From: Candidatus Cloacimonadota bacterium
GTDB lineage: Bacteria > Cloacimonadota > Cloacimonadia > Cloacimonadales > WRIO01
Direction: 5' to 3'
Length of the DNA: 5,024 nucleotides
NCBI GenBank assembly: GCA_009782695.1
Contig: WRIO01000115.1
Location: 1 to 5,024, forward strand
The position numbers and the translations under genes were made by a program. The notes under the pieces are model-generated. The model had not been told where the DNA came from. It saw nothing but the letters and a program-made list of their open reading frames with translations, and searched no databases. Position 1 is the stretch's first letter; every line of letters starts with the position of its first letter. This document shows, piece after piece, positions 1 through 4,859 of this stretch.

Positions 1-53
1 AGTGAATACCATTCGTAGGGAAGGATTACCTAAGCCTTCCGTAAAAGTGAATA
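1..53. repeat. Small hairpin flanked by an 8-bp direct repeat
   Basis: The octamer AGTGAATA occurs at 1-8 and again at 46-53. Between the copies is a hairpin with arms GGAAGG (19-24) and CCTTCC (35-40) and a 10-base loop. The 11-mer TTCGTAGGGAA at 12-22 recurs at 294-304 and, inverted, at 336-346 in the larger palindrome beyond the tRNAs, so both may belong to one interspersed repeat family. The octamers could be a target-site duplication around a tiny insertion, but 8 bp is short enough for chance. No T run follows the hairpin, so I do not call it a terminator. The gene to the left is not visible. Confidence 0.35.
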
Positions 54-68
54 TCGTTATGACAAATT

Positions 69-99
69 TTTGTAACATACACCCCACGGTATAGTTTTA
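69..99 (+). promoter_or_regulatory. Putative Bacteroidota-type promoter of the tRNA pair
   Basis: TTTG at 69-72 is followed after 19 bases by TAGTTTTA at 92-99. This matches the Bacteroidota consensus TTTG (-33) / TAnnTTTG (-7) in all but the last base. The predicted transcription start near 105 lies a few bases before the tRNA-Gly 5' end at 112. A classical -35/-10 pair fits worse: TTGTAA at 70-75 has no TATAAT-like hexamer at 16-18 bases. The same spacing and a near-identical downstream box occur before porU. Confidence 0.4.
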
Positions 100-111
100 T
101 ATATCACTAGT

Positions 112-187
112 GCGGGTATAGCTCAGTCGGTAGAGCGTCAGCTTCCCAAGCTGAAAGTCGCGAGTTCGAATCTCGTTGCCCGCTCCA
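112..187 (+). tRNA. tRNA-Gly, anticodon CCC
   Basis: A complete cloverleaf can be drawn. The acceptor arm pairs 112-118 with 177-183 (one G-T wobble). The D stem is GCTC/GAGC (121-124/133-136). The anticodon stem is TCAGC/GCTGA (138-142/150-154) around the loop TTCCCAA, and anticodon CCC at 145-147 reads GGG. The T arm has loop TTCGAAT (165-171). The discriminator is T (184) and the CCA end is encoded at 185-187. Length is 76 nt with a 5-base variable loop. Six T residues (188-193) separate it from tRNA-Pro, so both probably come from one transcript, although the T run right after the acceptor stem could cause partial termination. Confidence 0.97.
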
Positions 188-193
188 TTTTTT

Positions 194-272
194 CGGGGTG
201 TAGCGCAGTCCGGTCCAGCGCGTACGGTTCGGGACCGTAAGGTCGGAGGTTCAAATCCTCTCACCCCGACCA
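194..272 (+). tRNA. tRNA-Pro, anticodon CGG
   Basis: A complete cloverleaf can be drawn. The acceptor arm CGGGGTG (194-200) pairs with CACCCCG (262-268), giving the C1-G72 pair typical of bacterial proline tRNAs. The D stem is GCGC/GCGC (203-206/218-221) around an 11-base loop. The anticodon stem is TACGG/CCGTA around TTCGGGA, and anticodon CGG at 230-232 reads CCG. The T stem is GGAGG/CCTCT with loop TTCAAAT. The discriminator is A (269) and CCA is encoded at 270-272. Length is 79 nt. Both tRNAs of this pair carry C34, so each reads only the G-ending codon of its box and the genome must encode other Gly and Pro isoacceptors elsewhere. Confidence 0.97.
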
Positions 273-291
273 AGTTAAATTATTACCACAT

Positions 292-348
292 ATTTCGTAG
301 GGAACGATGTTCGCTCGCAAGCTCGCTAGGCATCGTTCCCTACGAAAT
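292..348. repeat. Perfect 18-bp inverted repeat between tRNA-Pro and the porU stop codon
   Basis: Positions 292-309 are exactly complementary to 331-348, enclosing a 21-base loop that holds GCTCGC twice (313-318 and 321-326). The right arm ends inside the porU stop codon (TGA on the minus strand, 350-348), so the RNA hairpin would begin at the last base of the reading frame. It lies between two convergent transcription units and could end transcription from both sides or protect mRNA 3' ends. Neither strand shows a T run after the stem, so a classical Rho-independent terminator is not supported. The shared TTCGTAGGGAA 11-mer at 12-22 suggests instead a member of an interspersed palindrome family. 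Confidence 0.75.
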
Positions 349-3300
349 CATTGCAGCATAATAAACTTATCCGTGATTTCTGTGCTTCCTTTACCTTCTT
401 TGGCAACAGCTCGGATTTTGTAGAAGTATGTTCCGTTTGCTATCTTGTGTCCGTCTGCGTCTCTGCCGTCCCAGCTGAGGACATCACAATTGAACCCTCT
501 GTATGCGTTTACATGGCTTCGGGAGTAGATTTTTCGTCCTGTGATAGTGTAAATGCTAAATGATACAGTGGCGTCATGGGAGAGCTCAAAGGTGAAGTCA
601 CCGCCATTTCTTTTCATAGGGTTTGGATAAACTAAGGGCTTTGAGATTTTCAATTTCACCAGGGCGGAAGTGACGAACCACGTGTCCGCGGTAGATATTT
701 TGTTGAAGCTATCATAGACTGCGAGCTTTACATCGTTTCTGCCGGTGGGCAGATTGGTCATCTTCCAGGTGAGAGTGCCTGTGGTGTAGCTATCGAGGTC
801 GTATTCAAAGCCAGAGGTCGCAAATATCACGTCTTTGGAATTATTTGGGATGATCATCATGTGGTGACCTGGTGCGCCGATAGTGTTTAAGCCATTTGCA
901 GAAGTGATACGTGCTATGAGGTTTGGGAAGGGCTGCACAGTGTCACCTTCCCGGAAATCAAAGCTATCTATATACAAATCTAAGCTCGGACTTAAGGTGT
1001 CTGCGGGAGGGAAATAAACTGCGTCGGATATGCGTATATTCGAGCGTTTATTGACATAAGTGGTGTTGTTCGTTTTGTCGATAGCCATAGAGTAAATCTT
1101 TGATTTTAAGCCTATTGCAGTATCATTTGGGATCACAAAGCCTATGCTATAGTTTGTGTCTCCGGAGATAGACGACTTGCCGTTAAATATAGGTAGATTC
1201 TCATTTGTGATGGGTATGCTTAATATCTGGGTTGTCTTTGCAAAGCCGCTGTCATACACGAGGTTGCTTACGTAGTCGGCAGTGATATGGTCATCAAAGC
1301 TACCTTCGGCAAACACTGTCTGCCCTATATACAAGATTTCTGGCTCACTATCATCATCCCCTGTTGGTAAAAATCGCAAGTTTTCACTTCTCTTTGGCTT
1401 TACTACTCGCAAGAAAGGGTCACCCAAAACACTATAAAATGTGTTGTTCGATTGCGGCGATATAGATTTTGCTAGCATCAGGGCTTCGCCGGGCAGGTAA
1501 TCTAAGTTTATAGCTTGTTCTAGATAATTCGAAAAAAGAGTGTAATTTGACCCAGGGGTGCTTTTACCTGTGGCTGCCATCGATATGATAGAGCCTTTGT
1601 TTTTCGCTATGAGAAGCTCTTCGGCGAGCGTGCGGACTGTGATAGACTGGTACTGTCCAGAATCACAAGCGCCTGCTATAAATATAGGGTATTTTCCTCT
1701 ATTGTTTAGGAGTGGTATATCTGTGCTGGCGTTAAAATATCCTTCGTCGCCGTTATTTCGTTCGGACCCATGCCCTTGATAAATCCAATATAATCTACCT
1801 TCATTTATCTTGCTAACCAGTAAATCTCTCACTTGGGGCTTTTTCTTGTCCGCTCCCAGCTCATATTCGATAGCGAAAATCTTGTCCACTATGATATTTC
1901 CTGCCACTTTGTTGCCATAGTTTTCTGCCTGGTTAGTATGGTAAGCCTCTGAAAAATCTCCAGCACTGATATGGTCATCGGCTATAATCTGCAGTGTAAA
2001 CTGCCACCAGCCGGGGTTCGGATTGCGGAGGTATTCGTCTAATTTATCGAGGTAATTATTAAATTCTGTCATATTCATTACAGGCACCCGACCGACTACT
2101 ATCTCTGGTTTATCGGGGTTGGTGAGCGTCATATTGGCATAAAAATCATCACAGGTCATCACCCTACCACCACCTACATCGCGTTGATATACAAACATCT
2201 GGTTCTTGGCAGCTGCCACTCCTGAATAGTTGCGAATGTCCAATGTGCCTGTCCCTATCAGCACTGCACCCGCTGGCAGCTCTGCTTGACCTGTCTTTTC
2301 GGTGTAACGAAACTGGATATATTGCAGATAATTTCGGATAGCAGTCGGGTCGGGATGACCGCCGGAGAAGTTGTTTAGCACATCGTCGAGTTCCACTACA
2401 AAAGCCTGATAGCCTTGCTTCTCAGTGTATATACTCTGCAATCTGCGAGCACCTTCTATCAGCGCTTTGGGAGAGATGATCACTATATCGTGGACAGGGA
2501 TATCCTCGTCGAGGATAGCGGGAGTGATTTTCGTGATACTCTGCGGCGATAGATACTCACCCTCTGAAACTATATAAAACTGCGTCTCTGCACTCGTTGG
2601 CGCTATAAAGTAGCCGTCATTTTCTGTCAAAACTGATGTGCTACGGTCGGGTGCAACCCTAAAAATTCTGATATTCTGATTGCCAACTTTCGTAAAATCA
2701 TAACGAACTAATCTGTTTTGGTCTCCCACATTTCCCCAAAACGCCAATGCTGAGCCCCTTTTGTAAAGCTTTTTAAACCAATCTACGTGGTAAGATTTAA
2801 AAAGTTTTTCACAGGGTGAGTTTGGTGATCTGCTCACCTCGAGCTTTATAATATTGCTACCTTCCACGAAATACTGCCCTGTCCGGGTCTCACGGGTGGG
2901 ATTTGTCCCTGCGAAGTAGCGAGTAAATATTTCTCGAGAGCCTGCAGACACCTTTAAACTATGCTGATATGTGTCGTTATTCGTCCCTGCTGATGTAGCT
3001 GCAAATATGATGTCAAATTTTTGCGAGAGACTCGTGTCTAAATCTTCGAGATTTGCTGTATAGTTGACAGGCACGTTATTGTAGAGCTTCTGAGTATACC
3101 AATCCATGCTATAAGGGTCATTGCGGATATTTGCGTTTAGATTCTCATAATGCGTCTGAATACGTCCCGAACTGCGGGTCAGCTCTGAGGACTGATAGGT
3201 CTCATTTTGCATTCTTTTCGGCGGTGTGGCAAAGTCCCCACCCCAGGTGAGCCAGTAATGTCCTTGCTTGGAATAAGGGTTTTGAAAATGATAGTCATTT

Positions 3301-4262
3301 ACAGGATTGTAGCCACCATAAATACCCAAAGGCGCATTTCTACCATATCCGTCACGCTGCTGAGCATAAAATATTATTTTGTCATTCACTCCGAAGTTGC
3401 CATCCTCTCCACCTATCAATAGCAACGGAACCTCCGCAAAGGAATGACCAGGGTCAGCTGCTGCAGGGTTGATAGTCATGCCACCTGTCGAAAAAATCCT
3501 TATCGTGCTCGGGTCGATATCGCCGATAGGCAATGCCCGAAGGAATTGGTAGTCAAGCATATACATACCGTCAGAATTGACATCGATGCGATACCAACTA
3601 TGCGAGCGCCCAAAGCCAGAAGTGTTAAATTCATTGTCGCGCGTTTGCATGAAGTTTAGACCATATTTACTGTTTGTGATGAGCCCTTTTACTGCAGATT
3701 TCGAGTCAGTGATAGCAGATATGTTCTGTGGAAAATCTCCACTGATAGTTACCCGAATCCTGATATTACGGTGATAAGTCAATATGCCCTGCTCAAAATC
3801 ATACTGCACAGGATACGCCACCACCGGTATCAAGTCATATACATTGTGCGTCTGCATAGGTAAAACCTCAAAAGACCTTTTGCCCGAACGATATTTTGCC
3901 TCGTCGATGATATAATCACTCGCTAAATCATGCACCTGCGAAGGTCTCTCCACAGGGCGCAGCGCCTTCTCCAAACTGACACTTTCTCTACCCGTCTCTA
4001 TCACACTCGCTGTCAAACTGCCATTTTTCGGGACGGCAAAAAAGAATTTTAGGTAGGGTATATCTGGGCTACCAGCCTCTGAACTATGGCTAGATCTGGC
4101 AAAATCGACACTGATAAAATCTCCTGCTGGCACTATCTCCAGCTCAGGTATGCGAACCTCAAACTCTGTGGTCTCCGGCGTCTCCTCGATGTATACCAGC
4201 TCAAAACTATACAATAAAACGCTACTAATTAGTATAAAAAATATGATAATCTGTCTAAACAT
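348..4262 (-). CDS. porU: T9SS sortase PorU (C25 gingipain-family cysteine peptidase)
   Basis: The product is a 1304-residue PorU-like protein, the T9SS sortase that cuts the C-terminal sorting domain from cargo at the outer membrane and links the cargo to the surface. Residues 1-19 are a signal peptide (MFRQ, hydrophobic run, LYS). About 24-175 resemble a C25 propeptide (PYLKFFFAVPKNG). About 222-341 show the PorU N-terminal pattern SWYRIDVNSDGMYML, FGVNDKIIFYAQ and HYWLTWGG. About 591-954 are the C25 peptidase: VGRVPVMN near 723, QGHGSE with likely catalytic His831, AGACDSG with likely catalytic Cys866, ending at LGDPFLRVV. The 35-residue His-Cys spacing is close to that of gingipain R (33). 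About 964-1199 match the PorU beta-sandwich (IGFVIPND, NGLNT, LDSYTTGTL). About 1204-1304 are a FlgD/CTD-like domain with YPNP, WDGRDADG and NGTYFYKI. Start: I chose ATG at 4262 over the in-frame GTG at 4280, because GGAGG sits 5 bases before the ATG and lies inside the longer frame. No frameshift is visible. The protein is longer than the P. gingivalis protein (about 1158 aa, from memory), mainly at the N-terminus. No porV follows it. The alternative is a secreted gingipain-like cargo protease, but the post-catalytic domain favours PorU. Confidence 0.85.
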   Translation of the reverse strand: MFRQIIIFFILISSVLLYSFELVYIEETPETTEFEVRIPELEIVPAGDFISVDFARSSHSSEAGSPDIPYLKFFFAVPKNGSLTASVIETGRESVSLEKALRPVERPSQVHDLASDYIIDEAKYRSGKRSFEVLPMQTHNVYDLIPVVAYPVQYDFEQGILTYHRNIRIRVTISGDFPQNISAITDSKSAVKGLITNSKYGLNFMQTRDNEFNTSGFGRSHSWYRIDVNSDGMYMLDYQFLRALPIGDIDPSTIRIFSTGGMTINPAAADPGHSFAEVPLLLIGGEDGNFGVNDKIIFYAQQRDGYGRNAPLGIYGGYNPVNDYHFQNPYSKQGHYWLTWGGDFATPPKRMQNETYQSSELTRSSGRIQTHYENLNANIRNDPYSMDWYTQKLYNNVPVNYTANLEDLDTSLSQKFDIIFAATSAGTNNDTYQHSLKVSAGSREIFTRYFAGTNPTRETRTGQYFVEGSNIIKLEVSRSPNSPCEKLFKSYHVDWFKKLYKRGSALAFWGNVGDQNRLVRYDFTKVGNQNIRIFRVAPDRSTSVLTENDGYFIAPTSAETQFYIVSEGEYLSPQSITKITPAILDEDIPVHDIVIISPKALIEGARRLQSIYTEKQGYQAFVVELDDVLNNFSGGHPDPTAIRNYLQYIQFRYTEKTGQAELPAGAVLIGTGTLDIRNYSGVAAAKNQMFVYQRDVGGGRVMTCDDFYANMTLTNPDKPEIVVGRVPVMNMTEFNNYLDKLDEYLRNPNPGWWQFTLQIIADDHISAGDFSEAYHTNQAENYGNKVAGNIIVDKIFAIEYELGADKKKPQVRDLLVSKINEGRLYWIYQGHGSERNNGDEGYFNASTDIPLLNNRGKYPIFIAGACDSGQYQSITVRTLAEELLIAKNKGSIISMAATGKSTPGSNYTLFSNYLEQAINLDYLPGEALMLAKSISPQSNNTFYSVLGDPFLRVVKPKRSENLRFLPTGDDDSEPEILYIGQTVFAEGSFDDHITADYVSNLVYDSGFAKTTQILSIPITNENLPIFNGKSSISGDTNYSIGFVIPNDTAIGLKSKIYSMAIDKTNNTTYVNKRSNIRISDAVYFPPADTLSPSLDLYIDSFDFREGDTVQPFPNLIARITSANGLNTIGAPGHHMMIIPNNSKDVIFATSGFEYDLDSYTTGTLTWKMTNLPTGRNDVKLAVYDSFNKISTADTWFVTSALVKLKISKPLVYPNPMKRNGGDFTFELSHDATVSFSIYTITGRKIYSRSHVNAYRGFNCDVLSWDGRDADGHKIANGTYFYKIRAVAKEGKGSTEITDKFIMLQ

Positions 4263-4267
4263 TATTT

Positions 4268-4272
4268 CCTCC
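4268..4272 (-). promoter_or_regulatory. Shine-Dalgarno site deciding the porU start
   Basis: The minus strand reads GGAGG, then AAATA, then ATG at 4262-4260. This near-ideal site sets the start. The upstream in-frame GTG (4280-4278) would place the site inside the coding sequence and add only MYSEEI before a canonical signal peptide. A strong Shine-Dalgarno site is unusual for core Bacteroidota, where leaders are generally A-rich without one. Confidence 0.85.
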
Positions 4273-4281
4273 GAATACACA

Positions 4282-4311
4282 TATAACTATTTTTTGCTTT
4301 TTTTGCTACAA
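4282..4311 (-). promoter_or_regulatory. Putative porU promoter
   Basis: On the minus strand TTG (4311-4309) is followed after 19 bases by TAGTTATA (4289-4282). The tRNA promoter candidate has TTG, 19 bases, TAGTTTTA, so the layout is the same with 7 of 8 bases shared in the second box. The spacer is A-rich (AAAAAAAGCAAAAAA). A transcription start near 4276 would leave a leader of about 14 bases containing the Shine-Dalgarno site, and would exclude the upstream GTG start. A sigma70 reading is also possible: TTGTAG (4311-4306), 16 bases, TAGTTA (4289-4284). Confidence 0.4.
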
Positions 4312-4325
4312 GAAAGTTTAGAATC

Positions 4326-4410
4326 TAGAAATTAGAAATGTGGTGCACTACGTGCAGTTGAGATAACCACATCCTTCCGCCTTCCGTGGAGCAGACATAT
4401 CATCCACATC
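4326..4410 (+). repeat. Bipartite hairpin repeat, copy A
   Basis: This 85-bp unit is repeated at 4860-4943; my hand alignment gives roughly 70 of 85 positions identical, including 26 consecutive identical bases (4351-4376 against 4885-4910). In order it has the heptamer tract TAGAAATTAGAAATG (4326-4340), four spacer bases, hairpin GCAC-TAC-GTGC (4345-4355, extendable by a T-A pair), AGTTGAGA, an AACCAC box (4365-4370), and a weaker second hairpin around TCC/GGA near 4383-4390. It starts within 15 bases of the porU -33 box. No transposase or coding capacity is present. Confidence 0.8.
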
Positions 4411-4427
4411 AATGTTCCCTCTTGCCG

Positions 4428-4453
4428 TCATTCTGAGCGAAGCGAAGAATCCA
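4428..4453. repeat. Widespread CATTCTGAGCGAAG-type hairpin repeat
   Basis: The core forms a symmetrical hairpin. Arms ATTCT (4430-4434) and AGAAT (4446-4450) enclose GAGC and GCGA, which give two tandem G-A mismatches and two G-C pairs, capped by GAA (4439-4441). From memory, this sequence family (GTCATTCTGAGCGAAGCGAAGAATC) is scattered in intergenic DNA of many unrelated bacterial genomes. I know of no assigned function. It lies between repeat copies A and C. Confidence 0.7.
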
Positions 4454-4490
4454 GGAATTCCCATCCAATTTGGAGGGGTGGCAGTATATA

Positions 4491-4540
4491 ATGACAGGTG
4501 ACAATGGACAAATGACAAGTCATTAGTATTTTGTCATTTG
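4491..4540. repeat. TGACAA heptamer array with 10-bp inverted repeat
   Basis: Four degenerate heptamers run head to tail: ATGACAG, GTGACAA, TGGACAA, ATGACAA (4491-4518). The end of the array, CAAATGACAA (4509-4518), is exactly complementary to TTGTCATTTG (4531-4540) across a 12-base loop, so the array can fold into a 10-bp hairpin. A further inverted copy of the unit, TTGTCAT, is at 4580-4586. No T run follows in a terminator position. Confidence 0.65.
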
Positions 4541-4546
4541 TAATTA

Positions 4547-4635
4547 CCAACGAAGTTGGCCGACGGGGTGGTTTGTATATTGTCATCGTCCGTAGGACAC
4601 ATCATTTCTAATTTCTAATTTCTAATTTCTAATTT
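4547..4635 (-). repeat. Bipartite hairpin repeat, copy C (divergent, inverted)
   Basis: Read on the minus strand, this has the same order of parts as copies A and B: a TTAGAAA heptamer tract ending in ATG (4635-4603), exactly four spacer bases, hairpin GTCC-TAC-GGAC (4598-4588), an AACCAC box (4573-4568), and a second hairpin CCAAC-TTC-GTTGG (4559-4547). The hairpin stems differ in sequence from those of A and B but keep length, loop size and position. Outside these parts I see little identity, so membership in the same family is inferred from architecture. Confidence 0.5.
4605..4635. repeat. TTTCTAA heptamer tandem repeat, 4.4 copies
   Basis: Four perfect TTTCTAA units (4605-4632) are followed by TTT. 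The segment 4603-4621 is a perfect 19-bp inverted match to 4856-4874, and 15 bp of it also match 4326-4340 in inverse. The tract is therefore the shared edge of two inverted pairs, one enclosing 4341-4602 and one enclosing 4622-4855. The heptamer phase gives no open reading function, and unit number probably varies by slippage. Confidence 0.9.
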
Positions 4636-4691
4636 ACCTAAGTGTGCTTTACGCTGTAAAAATAACTTCGTGCGAATTTTGCAAAAACTTC

Positions 4692-4722
4692 TTTCATATC
4701 GCCATATATTGCAATAAGTTTA
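4692..4722 (+). promoter_or_regulatory. Weak candidate promoter before the long hairpin
   Basis: TTTC (4692-4695), 19 bases, TAAGTTTA (4715-4722) has the same spacing as the two better candidates and one mismatch in each box against TTTG / TAnnTTTG. The start would fall near 4728, just before the hairpin at 4733. The region is AT-rich, so a chance match is quite possible. Confidence 0.2.
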
Positions 4723-4727
4723 GTCAA

Positions 4728-4784
4728 GGAGGAAGCAAAGAGCATCGGAGAAGGTCAGACCTAGTCCGATGCGCCTTGCTTTTT
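4728..4784 (+). ncRNA. Possible tiny structured RNA
   Basis: If the candidate promoter at 4692-4722 is real, transcription would begin near 4728 and end at the T run 4780-4784, giving an RNA of about 57 nt folded almost entirely into one hairpin with a CAG loop. Its 5' end would carry GGAGGA, which could mimic a Shine-Dalgarno sequence. I recognise no known RNA family: it is not SRP RNA, 6S RNA or a tRNA. Direct evidence is limited to the structure and the promoter-like boxes. Confidence 0.2.
4733..4784 (+). terminator. Long imperfect hairpin followed by a T run
   Basis: Positions 4733-4755 face 4781-4759 without any bulge. Of 23 facing positions 19 pair, with single mismatches A-C, A-G, G-G and A-A, around the loop CAG (4756-4758). 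The strongest block is GCATCGG/CCGATGC (4742-4748/4766-4772). The lower stem AAGCAA/TTGCTT runs into TTTTT (4780-4784), as in a Rho-independent terminator reading rightward. No plus-strand gene lies upstream to be terminated, so it may be a relic, a terminator of an unseen RNA, or a structured RNA itself. Confidence 0.45.
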
Positions 4785-4859
4785 AGCTGTTTATATCTTT
4801 TGTTTATATGCAGTTATAGAAAATCAATATCCAAAAGTTGAGACACAAGGAAAGCAAAT

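Noticed and set aside
292..348. Classical Rho-independent terminator
   Set aside because: The stem is perfect, but neither strand has a T run after it and the 21-base loop is long.
176..361. Plus-strand open frame overlapping both tRNAs
   Set aside because: It starts in tRNA-Gly, runs through tRNA-Pro and the palindrome, and cannot coexist with these structured genes.
351..3774. Several plus-strand open frames of 60-75 codons opposite the long gene
   Set aside because: They are antisense shadows of porU without ribosome binding sites or recognisable products.
4263..4280. GTG start at 4280 giving a 1310-residue product
   Set aside because: The Shine-Dalgarno site lies inside this extension, and the predicted transcription start near 4276 is downstream of the GTG. 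The ATG at 4262 begins a standard signal peptide.
4733..4784. SRP RNA or riboswitch
   Set aside because: The loop GGTCAGACC recalls part of the SRP RNA sequence, but the conserved GGAAGCAGCC-type core is absent, and no gene follows that a riboswitch could control.
4644..4841. 65-codon plus-strand open frame in the intergenic region
   Set aside because: It has no ribosome binding site before its ATG, no domain, and an unusual composition. It runs through a long hairpin with a T run, which points to non-coding sequence.
4341..4855. Composite transposon bounded by the TTAGAAA / TTTCTAA inverted tracts
   Set aside because: The inverted ends are low-complexity heptamer tracts, there is no transposase or target-site duplication, and the enclosed DNA is itself repeats.
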